A stretch of 64,000 nucleotides of DNA from Microbacteriaceae bacterium VKM Ac-2854 (GCA_013205085.1 JABMLH010000002.1:437425-501424); one strand, 5' to 3'. Positions 28,605 to 37,404 are shown, counted from the stretch's first letter. Translations and numbers: made by a program. The notes: generated from the letters alone by a model not told the origin.

Positions 28605-29755
28605 GCATCGTCATGGGCTCGCTTCCCGAGCGTGTGTTCCAGGACGCCCCGACGGCCCGCACGCTGTTCGTCGTCGATGTCGCGGTGCGCCGGCAAGCGG
28701 CCGTCGCCGTGACGGCGGCGAACGGCCCGGTCGTGATCGTCGACCCCGAGGACGAGCAGGACACGTCGCTCGACGCCGTCACGGCCGCGATCGAGGCGCA
28801 CCGACCGGAGCGGATCGTCGGCATCGGCGGCGGACGGGTGCACGACACGACGGCGCTCGCGCGACTGTTCGACGCGGAACCCACACTGCGCCGTCGAGTG
28901 GACGCACTCGTCGCGGACCACGGCGGGATCATTGCGCCCGCACCTCGCCGGGGCGCCCTGCCGCGGCTGGCACTCGTCCCGACCACGATCGGTCCCGGCA
29001 GCGAGACCAGTTCGGCGGCGTGCCGCGAACACGGCGGATTCCGCAGCGTCCTCGTCGGCTCCGGGCTGCGAGCGGACTCGGCGATCCTCGATCCCGGATT
29101 GACGGCGACCCTGACGAGGACGTCCGTGCTCGAAGGAGCGGCGGAAGCGGTCCTGCGTCTGCTCGGGGCCCGTGGCGGCTCGCCGTCCGAGGAACGCGCG
29201 GATGCCGAGACGGCCGGGCTCCTGACGATCCTCGCTCAGGCGGGTGCGCGCGTCGCCCGCTGCGCGGAACCGGTGGACCGGGTGGCTCGCGCAGCCCTGG
29301 CGCACGCGAGCGCAGCCAGCCATGAGACGATCCGGGTGCGCGATGCGGCGCCGTTCGCTGCGACCCCCTGGTACTTCGCGAACGAGCTCAGCAGCCGAAC
29401 CGGTCTCCGCAAAGTCGTCGCCACCGTGCCGCTCCTTCCCGTCCTCTGGCGACGGGAGTCGGCGCCCCGCCGTGCACGCCGACGAGATGTCTGGCGCCCG
29501 TTCGCGACCGCCCTGGGGGTGGACCTCGATCCGCTCGTCGGCGTCGTCGAGTGGGCGCGGCGTTGGGGCTTCGACGCGCCGGCCGTGCTCGACACGGAAC
29601 TCTCGGACGCTGCCGACGCGATCGAACGGCGGTGGGGTGGCACCCATGCCGCCTTGCCCGGGCTGGACGCCGACGACGCTTTCCGCATTCTGCGCTCGGC
29701 GTTCGCGTCGGCGCAGGACACATCCGCATCCATCCGAAAGGAGGTGAACACATGA
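28601..29755 (+). CDS. mpaC: Iron-containing alcohol dehydrogenase-like protein of daptide synthesis (MpaC-like)
   Basis: Predicted oxidant of the precursor C-terminal Thr side chain, leading to decarboxylation. 384 residues. The nucleotide-binding half has IVGIGGGRVHDTTALAR and the family block VPTTIGPGSETSSAA. At the place where Fe-ADH enzymes have an Asp-X3-His metal pair (DALTHAIEA), this protein reads SVLEGAAEAV, so both ligands appear lost. Later His residues are in ALAHASAASHE. It may therefore not be a classical metal-dependent dehydrogenase. The stop overlaps the first precursor ATG. Confidence 0.75.
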   Translation: MSIVMGSLPERVFQDAPTARTLFVVDVAVRRQAAVAVTAANGPVVIVDPEDEQDTSLDAVTAAIEAHRPERIVGIGGGRVHDTTALARLFDAEPTLRRRVDALVADHGGIIAPAPRRGALPRLALVPTTIGPGSETSSAACREHGGFRSVLVGSGLRADSAILDPGLTATLTRTSVLEGAAEAVLRLLGARGGSPSEERADAETAGLLTILAQAGARVARCAEPVDRVARAALAHASAASHETIRVRDAAPFAATPWYFANELSSRTGLRKVVATVPLLPVLWRRESAPRRARRRDVWRPFATALGVDLDPLVGVVEWARRWGFDAPAVLDTELSDAADAIERRWGGTHAALPGLDADDAFRILRSAFASAQDTSASIRKEVNT

Positions 29756-29880
29756 CGACAGACGCGCTGCTCGCTTTCGAGGAGATCGAGCCGGCCATCG
29801 CCCCGGATTGGGAGTCGGCAGGACAAGGATTTCTGACCGGCCTCGGGGTCGCGGCCCTGTTCCTCGGCTTCCTCACCTGA
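29752..29880 (+). CDS. Daptide precursor peptide 1
   Basis: 42 residues. Leader block LLAFEEIEPAIAPDW, then a Gly/Ala/Leu-rich hydrophobic core TGLGVAALFLGFLT ending in Thr. Preceded by AAAGGAGGTGA, a full-strength ribosome-binding site, 5 nt before ATG 29752. The C-terminal Thr is the residue known to be converted in daptides. The two following genes encode paralogues with the same leader block and end. Confidence 0.88.
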   Translation: MTTDALLAFEEIEPAIAPDWESAGQGFLTGLGVAALFLGFLT

Positions 29881-29916
29881 TCCGAACGATCACCGACACC
29901 CCGGAAGGAGGTGCAC

Positions 29917-30045
29917 ATGCTGCCCAGCAACGACCTGCGGTTCGAGGAGATCGAATCCATGGAGGCTCCGGATTCCGACTGGTACATCTTCACGAAGCTC
30001 GGGATCGTCGTCGGACTCGGTCTCGGCGTCGCGATCCTGACCTGA
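29917..30045 (+). CDS. Daptide precursor peptide 2
   Basis: 42 residues. Leader block LRFEEIESMEAPDSDW, core YIFTKLGIVVGLGLGVAILT, again with terminal Thr. It has one Lys in the core, and a GxxxGxGxG pattern that would suit a membrane helix. AAGGAGGTG ribosome-binding site. Intergenic spacing to precursors 1 and 3 is 36 and 50 bp. Confidence 0.88.
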   Translation: MLPSNDLRFEEIESMEAPDSDWYIFTKLGIVVGLGLGVAILT

Positions 30046-30095
30046 CTCCGACCGACCGCGAACTCCGGTCCGAACCTCGAGAGGAGGTGAACATC

Positions 30096-30227
30096 ATGAA
30101 TTCGGCACCAACGCTCCTGTTCGAGGAGATCGAGCCGGCCGAGGCCCCCGCCGACGGATGGCAGGTGGCCAACTACAGTCTGCAGGTCCTGGTCGCGCTC
30201 GGCGGGATCGTCCTCCTGGCCACCTGA
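30096..30227 (+). CDS. Daptide precursor peptide 3
   Basis: 43 residues. Leader block LLFEEIEPAEAPADGW, core QVANYSLQVLVALGGIVLLAT, terminal Thr. The core has no charged residue. GAGGAGGTGA ribosome-binding site 7 nt before ATG 30096. A perfect hairpin follows 21 bp after the stop, which separates the precursors from the remaining enzyme genes. Confidence 0.88.
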   Translation: MNSAPTLLFEEIEPAEAPADGWQVANYSLQVLVALGGIVLLAT

Positions 30228-30248
30228 TCGGTGGCCTGAGCCCTCCCC

Positions 30249-30277
30249 GGTCCCGGGCGGTCGAACCGCCCGGGACC
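30249..30277 (+). terminator. Attenuator hairpin after the precursor genes
   Basis: Perfect 12-bp stem GGTCCCGGGCGG with its complement and loop TCGAA. Inside a same-strand operon, between the precursor block and the methyltransferase gene, it probably lets only part of the transcription through and stabilises the precursor message. Confidence 0.75.
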
Positions 30278-30311
30278 ACTACCCCTCCCCCTCGACCTTC
30301 AGGAGATCTCC

Positions 30312-31139
30312 GTGCATCCCCGTCTCGAAACCGCTGGCCTCACCGCGGCGAGCGCCGCGCTCGTGGGCGCGCTCGATCCCGCAGCTCCCCCGCCATCCGA
30401 TCTGTACAGTCCGGAAGGTGCCGCGGTCTACGAGCACTTCACTTCTGTCGACCACAGCGAGATCGCGCCGCTCACCGCCGCCGCGCGTCAGACGACAGGT
30501 ACCATCCTCGAGTTGGCGTCGGGTGGCGGACGGGTCACGGTGCCGCTGCTCAGCCTCGGTCGCCCGGTGGTAGCCCTCGACCTTTCGCCGACGATGGTGG
30601 AGACGCTGCGCGCACGCATCCGCTCTCTTCCCGCCGCGCGGATCGCCTCCGGAACCCGAGCCGTCGAAGGCGACATGACGGCCTTCCGGCTGCCCGAGCG
30701 TTTCGGCGTGGTCGTCCTCGCCGCGACGTCGGTGGCCCTGCTCGATGCGCCGGGCAGGCGCGCGCTGTTCGATTCGGTTCGCGGGCACCTGGTGCCGGAT
30801 GGGACGTTCCTCATCAGCGCGTCGAGCCCGGGCCACCACTACCGACCCGGGTGGCAGGATTCCCGGATGCGGGCCGTGCCCGGGCCCGCGGGAGGATCCG
30901 GTGCGGCCGTCGTGACCACCGCTGTCGATGCGGACGGCCGGCGGCGTAGCGTGGAGGTCGTCCACGTCGGTCTCGACCCGGCCGGGCGCCCGGTCGTCCG
31001 GACGTACCGATCACGCGTGAACGTCATCGACGCCGACGCGCTCGCGGCCGAGGCCGAGCGGGCGGGCTTCCGCGTCGCGGGGCGGTCGGTGCTCCCCGAG
31101 GCCGAAGAGACCACCCTGCTCGAATTGGCGATCCGGTGA
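30312..31139 (+). CDS. mpaM: SAM-dependent methyltransferase of daptide synthesis (MpaM-like)
   Basis: Predicted to dimethylate the new C-terminal amine. 275 residues. Class I fold: motif I ILELASGGGRVTVPL (GxGxG degenerate as ASGGGR), motif II VVALDLSPTMVETL, acidic GDMTAF, then VVVLAATSVALLD. The first 40 residues resemble a small helical extension. GTG start at 30312 follows AGGAGAT. The stop overlaps the protease GTG. Function comes from the cluster set and not from motif detail. Confidence 0.82.
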   Translation: MHPRLETAGLTAASAALVGALDPAAPPPSDLYSPEGAAVYEHFTSVDHSEIAPLTAAARQTTGTILELASGGGRVTVPLLSLGRPVVALDLSPTMVETLRARIRSLPAARIASGTRAVEGDMTAFRLPERFGVVVLAATSVALLDAPGRRALFDSVRGHLVPDGTFLISASSPGHHYRPGWQDSRMRAVPGPAGGSGAAVVTTAVDADGRRRSVEVVHVGLDPAGRPVVRTYRSRVNVIDADALAAEAERAGFRVAGRSVLPEAEETTLLELAIR

Positions 31140-32743
31140 GGACGACGACCTGGTCGGACCCACCGCGACTGTCGGACGCGGTCACGATCGACGAGCCGCG
31201 CTCCGTCGGGGATCCCTGGATCCTCTCCTTCGGCGGCGTACCTCGCGCGCGGGTCGGCCGCGATGCGGCGAGCTTCGCAGCCCTCCTGGACGGACGACTC
31301 AGCATCCGCGCCGCGGCGGCTGCGGCCCGTCCACCGCTCAACACCGACCGAGCAGAATCATTGGTCGTGTCGCTTGCAGCCGCCGGGCTGCTCGACGGCG
31401 CGGAACGTCGAGAGAAGCGCTGGCGGCGCCTGCACTACCGACGCCCGATGAGCCTGCAGCTCACGCTGATCGACGCGACACGGCCGGCGACCGCAATCGC
31501 GCGCGCGATGCGTGCGCGGCCCGTGCGGATCGTCGGCGGGGGTATCGCCGTCGCAATCGTCATCCTCGGTGGGATCAGTGCCGGCGTGCACGGGGCGGAG
31601 ATCGCGAAGGTGGGAACCGAGCCCCTTCCCTTCGCCGCTCTGCTCGCCGTCGGACTCGCTTTCGTCCTTGCCGGCGCCGTCCACGAGGCGGGGCACGCTG
31701 TCGCGCTCGCAGCGTACGGCGGACGCCCTCATCGAGCGGGCGTGATGCTGTTCTACTTCGCGCCGGCTTTCTTCTGCGATGTGACGGATGGCTGGCGTCT
31801 CGGCGATCGGCGCGCCCGCCTCGTCATCGCCCTGGCCGGCCCATCCGTTCATCTGGTACTCGCCGGGGGCGCCGTGATCGCACTGTCCGTGGCAGAACCG
31901 GGCGAGGGACGCTCGGCGCTCGCCTGCTTCGCCGTCGTCGCCGCCGTGAATGCCGCCACGAACCTGACGCCCTTCATCAAGCTCGACGGGTACCTCGCCC
32001 TGGTCGCCGTGCTCGATCGACCGTTCCTGCGGGATGCGGCGATGCGAGCCGTGCGGGACGCCGCGCTCCGTGTGCTGGGCGCGAACGTTCCGCGACCGTC
32101 CGCGGCACTGTTCGCCTTCGGGGTCGGCTGCCGGATGCTTCCCGTGCTCCTGCTCGGCTGGGGCTTCGTCCGGGCGGCACCGTTGTTGACGATCACCGTT
32201 CCGGGCGCCGTCGTGGCACTCGTCCTGGCGGCCGGACTGCTCGCTCTGCTGGTGGCGACGGCGGCTCGCTTCGCCCGAGCCGCCCGCGCGGCACGAATCC
32301 GACCGCTCCGTCTCGTCGTCGCCGGATTCCTCGCAGTGGGCCTGCTCAGCGCCGTGGCGCTGACGCCGGCGAGCGACCGGGTCGAGGGCGGCTACGTCGT
32401 GCGCGACGGCCAGGTGTTCGTCGTCCGACTCGAACAGGATCAACCCGTCGCTATCGGAGCCGAGGTCGACCTGCACAGCAACGGCATCCTGATGCACCGG
32501 TCGCAGTCCGACGCGACGGTCGCGGGTCCCCCCGTCACCTTCACCGTCCCGGCAGCGGCCTTCGTCCCCCTCACCGGCCTGGGCGACACGGAGGCCGTGG
32601 GCTACCGACTCGACGTCGACGAACCCGGCGCTCTGGATCCCGTCGGCGCAGCGTCCATCCTCGAGGGGCCGACCACTCTCGGTGCACGGGCGCTCGACCT
32701 CTTCATGAACGACGCGCTCGCCCGGCTGGGGATCGGCCGGTGA
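31136..32743 (+). CDS. mpaP: Intramembrane zinc metalloprotease, M50-like (daptide MpaP-like)
   Basis: Predicted leader peptidase for the modified precursors. 535 residues. A cytoplasmic N-terminal domain of about 130 residues is followed by several helices. The zinc site is VHEAGHAVALAAYGG, an HExxH motif in a membrane segment, with the third ligand in FIKLDGYLALV. FYFAPAFFCDVTDGW is the substrate-side loop of this peptide-export protease group. After the last helix comes an extracytoplasmic beta-rich domain with EGGYVVRDGQVFVVRLEQ. GTG 31136 overlaps mpaM. Confidence 0.83.
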   Translation: MRTTTWSDPPRLSDAVTIDEPRSVGDPWILSFGGVPRARVGRDAASFAALLDGRLSIRAAAAAARPPLNTDRAESLVVSLAAAGLLDGAERREKRWRRLHYRRPMSLQLTLIDATRPATAIARAMRARPVRIVGGGIAVAIVILGGISAGVHGAEIAKVGTEPLPFAALLAVGLAFVLAGAVHEAGHAVALAAYGGRPHRAGVMLFYFAPAFFCDVTDGWRLGDRRARLVIALAGPSVHLVLAGGAVIALSVAEPGEGRSALACFAVVAAVNAATNLTPFIKLDGYLALVAVLDRPFLRDAAMRAVRDAALRVLGANVPRPSAALFAFGVGCRMLPVLLLGWGFVRAAPLLTITVPGAVVALVLAAGLLALLVATAARFARAARAARIRPLRLVVAGFLAVGLLSAVALTPASDRVEGGYVVRDGQVFVVRLEQDQPVAIGAEVDLHSNGILMHRSQSDATVAGPPVTFTVPAAAFVPLTGLGDTEAVGYRLDVDEPGALDPVGAASILEGPTTLGARALDLFMNDALARLGIGR

Positions 32744-33591
32744 ACGGTTCCGACGTCCTGACCCGAGCGGCCGGACGCGCGCGGCGCGTCTTCGCCGTGG
32801 CGGAGGACGGGCCCGGCGTCGCGGGGTGGAGGGGCCGCACCCTGTCCGGGCCTGTCCGGCGAGGAGGTGAGGCGCTCTGGCTCCGGGTCGTGCTCGCTCC
32901 ATCGGCCCTCGCGCGCGGGTTCTGGTGGACGGGCACGGCCGATTGCGCCGTCCTGTCCGGCCTGCCCAAGCCACGGCTGGTCGCGGTCGAAGAATGGAAC
33001 GCGCCGGATCTCCCTGGCTATCGGATCCGCGCCGAGCTGATGAGCCGGCTGCGTGGCCGGCCGCTCTCCTCGACGCCGGAACTGCGTGCCGATGCAGAGA
33101 TCGATCCGACCGCCTGGGTAGCCCTGGGCCGAGCGCTCGATGTTCTCGCCCCGGTTCCGACACCGCGCGAATCCACCGTGCCCGCCATGGTCGATCGACT
33201 GGTCCACAGCTTCTTCGGTGACCGCTTCCCGCGCAGCTCCACACAGTGGAGTACGGCCCACGGTGATCTCCATCCGGCCAACCTGCTCGTCGAGCCCTTC
33301 GGCATCGTCGACTGGGAGGGCTGGGGCCGCGCACCGGCGCACTTCGACCTCGCCACGCTCTACGTCCACTGCCTCGCCGCTCCGGACGCCCGCCGCACGC
33401 TCGTGGACGCGTTCGGTGAGGAACTGTACGCGGACGCCGCGCGACCGGCCCTGGCGTTCGTCGCGGCGAAAGTGCTCGGCCGCTCCGTCTCTGGAGACTA
33501 CCCCTCGCTGATCGACCCCGTCCACCGACTCCTGGACCAGCTCGACGCCCGCGGCGTCGCGGCGGGCGGCGTGACCGCGCGCCGTCGCTGA
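32740..33591 (+). CDS. Aminoglycoside phosphotransferase-fold kinase in the daptide cluster
   Basis: 283 residues of the APH/choline-kinase fold. Brenner motif THGDLHPANLLV carries the catalytic Asp and Asn, and IVDWEGWGRAPAHFDLA has the metal-binding Asp and the usual acidic follow-up. GTG overlap with the protease gene and a short gap to the ABC genes place it firmly in the operon. Possible roles are phosphorylation of a peptide or intermediate, self-protection, or regulation. I know of no such step in described daptides. The N-terminal lobe is shorter and less conserved than in true resistance enzymes. Confidence 0.78.
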   Translation: MNGSDVLTRAAGRARRVFAVAEDGPGVAGWRGRTLSGPVRRGGEALWLRVVLAPSALARGFWWTGTADCAVLSGLPKPRLVAVEEWNAPDLPGYRIRAELMSRLRGRPLSSTPELRADAEIDPTAWVALGRALDVLAPVPTPRESTVPAMVDRLVHSFFGDRFPRSSTQWSTAHGDLHPANLLVEPFGIVDWEGWGRAPAHFDLATLYVHCLAAPDARRTLVDAFGEELYADAARPALAFVAAKVLGRSVSGDYPSLIDPVHRLLDQLDARGVAAGGVTARRR

Positions 33592-33624
33592 TCACCCGTC
33601 CCTCCCCCTGAAAGGCGCGTTTGC

Positions 33625-34341
33625 ATGACGACAACAATCGAATTCTGCCGGTTCACGAAGAGCTTCGGCGGGCCCCCGGTCGTCGAAGACCTCGACTTCG
33701 CCGTCGAGCGGGGCACCGTCGTGGGGCTCCTCGGACCGAACGGGGCCGGAAAGAGCACGGCCATGCGCGGGCTGGTCGGCTTGCTCCGCCCCGATTCCGG
33801 GCAGGCACTGATCAACGCTCGACCGTTCGGTGAGCTCCGCGATCCCGCCCGAGTGATCGGGGTTCATCTCGACGGGCTCGGTTTCGAGAACGGCATCACC
33901 GGATACCGCCATCTCGCCATCGTCTTCCGAGCCCTCGGACTGCCTCTGCACCGCATCGACGATCTGCTCGATCGCGTGGGACTCGCGGAGGCCGGCCGGG
34001 TGCGCGTCCGCTCCTACTCGACCGGGATGCGTCAGCGGCTGGGGCTCGCGACCGCCCTCGCGGGCGACCCGGAAATCCTGCTCCTCGATGAGCCGGCGAA
34101 CGGGCTCGATCCCGAGGGCATCCGGTGGCTGCGCCGACTCATCCGGGAGGAGGCCGAGGCGGGACGCACCGTCCTGGTCTCGAGCCACCAGTTGGCCGAA
34201 CTCGAGCACACCGTCGATGAGGTGGTCGTGATGCGGCGACGCCTGCTTTTCCACGGTCGGCTCGACGCCATCACCCGATCCGGGGATCAGAGCCTCGAAG
34301 ACGGCTACTTCGACCTCGTCGACAAGGCGGCGGTTCGATGA
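33625..34341 (+). CDS. ABC exporter ATP-binding protein (daptide export or immunity)
   Basis: 238 residues, single ABC domain. Walker A GLLGPNGAGKSTAMRGL near residue 43, signature YSTGMRQRLGLATAL, Walker B ILLLDEPANGLDPEG, and switch His in LVSSHQLAELE. It resembles the lantibiotic-immunity/DrrA group. ATG follows GAAAGG. The stop overlaps the first permease ATG, so ATPase and two permeases form one complex. Confidence 0.9.
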   Translation: MTTTIEFCRFTKSFGGPPVVEDLDFAVERGTVVGLLGPNGAGKSTAMRGLVGLLRPDSGQALINARPFGELRDPARVIGVHLDGLGFENGITGYRHLAIVFRALGLPLHRIDDLLDRVGLAEAGRVRVRSYSTGMRQRLGLATALAGDPEILLLDEPANGLDPEGIRWLRRLIREEAEAGRTVLVSSHQLAELEHTVDEVVVMRRRLLFHGRLDAITRSGDQSLEDGYFDLVDKAAVR

Positions 34342-35072
34342 ACGGCTTCGGAAGGCTGACCCGCGGAGAACTCCTCCGCGCCCGCAGCGGCTCGTCGTTC
34401 CCTCTCCTGCTCAGCTACGCGGTGATCGTCCCGCTCATGGCCTTGATGATGTCGGGCACGATCGACGGCCTGGACGCGCTCGCGGACGCGGCGGCGACCC
34501 GGTCGGTCTTCGCCTTCGTCGCCAGCGTCGCGATCGGCGCGTGCTTCTACGGCGCGTACGCGTACACCCGCGAGACCTACTACCACTCGCTTGATCGCAC
34601 CCTCCTGTTGGGCACCCGTGCGGCGGTGTTCGCGGCCAAGGCCGCGGCGGGCGCGTATTCCGGAGCGATCTTCGGCGTCGTCGGGTTGGCGTGCTGGGCC
34701 GTCGTCACCCCGATCGTGCTGGCCGCTTCGGGACGGGCCATCGCTCTGCATCCGGTGCTCGTCGCCACGGCGCTGGGCGCCCTCCTCGCCAGCGTCCTGT
34801 GCGGCATGATCGGTGTCGCGCTCGGATACGCCCTGCGCAACTACTACCTGGGGATCCCCGTGATCCTCGTCCTGCCGGCCGTCCTCGCCGGCCCGATGCT
34901 CACGAACGCGCGTCCGGTCGAACGGTACCTACCCATCGGCGCGGTGGCCGGTGCGACGGCGGCACCGCTGGACGGGCTTTTGCCCGCTCCGCTGGCGCTG
35001 CTGGTCCTCCTGGGGTGGACGGCGGCGGCGGTCGGCGCGGCGCGATGGATCGACGGGCGGCGATCGGCGTGA
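34338..35072 (+). CDS. ABC exporter permease 1
   Basis: 244 residues with six predicted transmembrane helices. No ABC-2 signature strong enough to name a subfamily, but the hydropathy and the position directly behind the ATPase are typical of bacteriocin export or immunity permeases. YTRETYYHSLDRTLLLGTRA is a cytoplasmic coupling-helix candidate. The stop is overlapped by the GTG of the second permease. Confidence 0.82.
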   Translation: MNGFGRLTRGELLRARSGSSFPLLLSYAVIVPLMALMMSGTIDGLDALADAAATRSVFAFVASVAIGACFYGAYAYTRETYYHSLDRTLLLGTRAAVFAAKAAAGAYSGAIFGVVGLACWAVVTPIVLAASGRAIALHPVLVATALGALLASVLCGMIGVALGYALRNYYLGIPVILVLPAVLAGPMLTNARPVERYLPIGAVAGATAAPLDGLLPAPLALLVLLGWTAAAVGAARWIDGRRSA

Positions 35073-35761
35073 TGGCCGCCGTCCGGTCGGAGCTGGGTCG
35101 GATGCTCCGCGACCCGAGCCTGCGGTGGTTCTTCCTCGCCTGCGCGCTGCCTGCTGCGTCGTTCGCGCTCGCGCTCCCGCCGGGAGGGAGCCTGGCCGCA
35201 GCGGCACCCGCGCTCGATGGAGCAGCCGCCCACGCGCTCCTGCAGAGCGGCATCTCCCTCTCGGCTGCAGCCGGCGCACTGCGGATGTCCAACGCGCTCA
35301 GCAGCGGCGTGTTCGCGCGGGACGTGCTCTCGCTCGGCATCCGGCGCACCGTCCTCGCCCGGTTCACCGGAGCCGCCGCCGGCGGCGCCGCTCTCGCCCT
35401 CGTGGCCGGTGCCATCGGCGTCGTCGCGATCGGTGCGTTCACCGGAGGCCGCATCGCGCCGGATGGGATCACCTTCGTGGCCGCGATCCCGGCCGGGATC
35501 TGGGGCGGCGTGTGGGGAGCGTTGATGGGGACGATCGTCCGCGCTCCGCTGCTGGTGATCTTCGCCGCGGTGGCGCCGCTGCTCGGCCTCGCTCTCGTCA
35601 CCGCGGACAGGCTGGGCGAGGCGATGCCGGTCGCCGCCGTGACCAGGACGCTGGGCGTCGGAACCGAGCCCTCGCTCGGATCCGCCGGCGTCGCGATCGC
35701 GTGGCTCGCGCTGCTCTCCGTGGTCGCCGGATGGTCCGGGCGGTTCCGCCCCCTGCTCTGA
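35069..35761 (+). CDS. ABC exporter permease 2
   Basis: 230 residues, six predicted helices. GVFARDVLSLGIRRTVLARF resembles the coupling region of permease 1 (RETYYHSLDRTLLLG), so the two probably form a heterodimer. Starts at GTG 35069, or at the ATG right after it. Last gene of the daptide operon, followed by a perfect terminator palindrome. Confidence 0.8.
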   Translation: MMAAVRSELGRMLRDPSLRWFFLACALPAASFALALPPGGSLAAAAPALDGAAAHALLQSGISLSAAAGALRMSNALSSGVFARDVLSLGIRRTVLARFTGAAAGGAALALVAGAIGVVAIGAFTGGRIAPDGITFVAAIPAGIWGGVWGALMGTIVRAPLLVIFAAVAPLLGLALVTADRLGEAMPVAAVTRTLGVGTEPSLGSAGVAIAWLALLSVVAGWSGRFRPLL

Positions 35762-35768
35762 GGTACGA

Positions 35769-35826
35769 AGAAGGGGGTTGTCACTCCGTCCCACCCTGCG
35801 GCGGGACGGAGTGACAACCCCCTTCT
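35769..35826. terminator. Bidirectional terminator (palindrome family C, copy 2)
   Basis: Perfect 24-bp inverted repeat (outer arm AGAAGGGGGTTGTCACTCCG) with a 10-nt loop, between the convergent ABC permease and glpK genes. Same GGGTTGTCACT arm as the fru terminator at 20450. Confidence 0.85.
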
Positions 35827-35835
35827 CAGCGAGCG

Positions 35836-37350
35836 CTACTTCGTGTCTTCGTCGACCCAGTCGAAGGTCTTGGTGACGGCCTTCTTCCAGTTGCGGTACT
35901 GGCGGGCGGCCTCGTCCTCATCCATCGACGGGGTCCAGCGCGAGTCCTCCTGCCAGTTCGCGCGCAGGTCGTCCAGGTTCTCCCAGAAGCCCACAGCGAG
36001 ACCGGCCGCGTAGGCCGCGCCGAGCGCCGTGGTCTCGGCGACGACCGGACGCACCACCGGTACGCCGAGGATGTCGGCCTGGAACTGCATCAGCAAATTG
36101 TTGGCGATCATGCCGCCGTCGACTTTCAGCTCCGTCAGCGGCACGCCGGAGTCGGCGTTGACCGCGTCCAGCACCTCGCGGGTCTGGAAGGCGGTCGCCT
36201 CCAGGGCGGCGCGGGCGATGTGGCCCTTGTTCACGTAGCGCGTGAGTCCGACCAGCGCACCGCGCGCATCCGAGCGCCAGTACGGCGCGAAGAGCCCGGA
36301 GAACGCCGGCACGAAGTACGCGCCGCCGTTGTCCTCGACGGAGGCGGCGAGCGTCTCGACCTCGGGGGCCGAGCCGATCAGGCCCAGGTTGTCGCGCAGC
36401 CACTGGATCAGCGAGCCGGAGACCGCGATCGAACCCTCGAGGGCGTAGTGGATCTCGCCGTCGCCGAGCTTGTAGCCGATGGTGGTGAGCAGCCCGTTCT
36501 TCGAGTGCACGATCTCGGTGCCCGTGTTGAAGATCAGGAAGTTACCGGTGCCGTAGGTGTTCTTCGCCTCGCCGGCGTCGAACGCCGCCTGGCCGAAGGT
36601 CGCCGCCTGCTGGTCGCCCAGGATGCCCGCGATGGGTACCTCGCGCAGCAGCGACGAGTTCTCCACGACTCCGTAGACCTCGGAGGACGACGCGACCTTC
36701 GGCAGCATCGACTTCGGCACGCCGAACGCCTCGAGGATGTCGTCGCGCCACTCGAGCGTCTCGAGGTCGAGGAAGAGCGTGCGGGAGGCGTTGGTGACGT
36801 CGGTGACGTGCACCCCGCCGTCGACGCCGCCGGTCAGGTTCCAGAGCACCCAGGTGTCGGTCGTGCCGAAGAGCAGGTCGCCCGCCTCGGCCGCCTCGCG
36901 GGCGCCCTCGACGTTCTCCAGGATCCAGACGATCTTCGTGCCCGAGAAGTAGGTCGCCAGCGGCAGGCCGACGATCGGCTTGAAGCGCTCGACGCCGCCG
37001 TCCGCCGCGAGGCGGTCGACGATGTCCTGCGTGCGGGTGTCCTGCCAGACGATCGCGTTGTAGACGGCCTTGCCCGTCTTCTTGTTCCAGACCACCGCGG
37101 TCTCGCGCTGATTGGTGATGCCGACAGCGGCGATGTCGTGGCGGGTCAGATCGGCGCGGCTGAGCGCCTGACCGATCACCTCGCGGACGTTGTCCCAGAT
37201 CTCGGCCGGGTCGTGCTCGACCCATCCCGCCTTCGGGAAGATCTGCTCGTGCTCCTTCTGCCCGGTCGAGATGATCGAGCCCTTCTTGTCGAAGATGATG
37301 GCGCGGGACGACGTCGTCCCCTGATCGATAGCGATCACGTAGTCAGCCAT
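35836..37350 (-). CDS. glpK: Glycerol kinase
   Basis: Phosphorylates glycerol entering through GlpF to sn-glycerol 3-phosphate. 504 residues of the FGGY family. [18 protein letters not shown] at the N-terminus, [24 protein letters not shown] for the phosphate site, and the FGGY signature [23 protein letters not shown] 37350 follows AAGGGAG. Second gene of glpFK, 54 bp after glpF. Confidence 0.97.
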   Translation of the reverse strand: MADYVIAIDQGTTSSRAIIFDKKGSIISTGQKEHEQIFPKAGWVEHDPAEIWDNVREVIGQALSRADLTRHDIAAVGITNQRETAVVWNKKTGKAVYNAIVWQDTRTQDIVDRLAADGGVERFKPIVGLPLATYFSGTKIVWILENVEGAREAAEAGDLLFGTTDTWVLWNLTGGVDGGVHVTDVTNASRTLFLDLETLEWRDDILEAFGVPKSMLPKVASSSEVYGVVENSSLLREVPIAGILGDQQAATFGQAAFDAGEAKNTYGTGNFLIFNTGTEIVHSKNGLLTTIGYKLGDGEIHYALEGSIAVSGSLIQWLRDNLGLIGSAPEVETLAASVEDNGGAYFVPAFSGLFAPYWRSDARGALVGLTRYVNKGHIARAALEATAFQTREVLDAVNADSGVPLTELKVDGGMIANNLLMQFQADILGVPVVRPVVAETTALGAAYAAGLAVGFWENLDDLRANWQEDSRWTPSMDEDEAARQYRNWKKAVTKTFDWVDEDTK

Positions 37351-37404
37351 GTGGCGTTACTCCCTTGTAATGGATTCAGTGGCAGGTGATGAAGCGGAGC
37401 GTGC

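Noticed and set aside
26341-30227. Lanthipeptide or lasso cluster
   Set aside because: No LanB/C/M-type, lasso cyclase or radical-SAM gene is present, and the precursor cores lack Cys and Ser/Thr patterns. Enzyme set and terminal Thr fit daptides.
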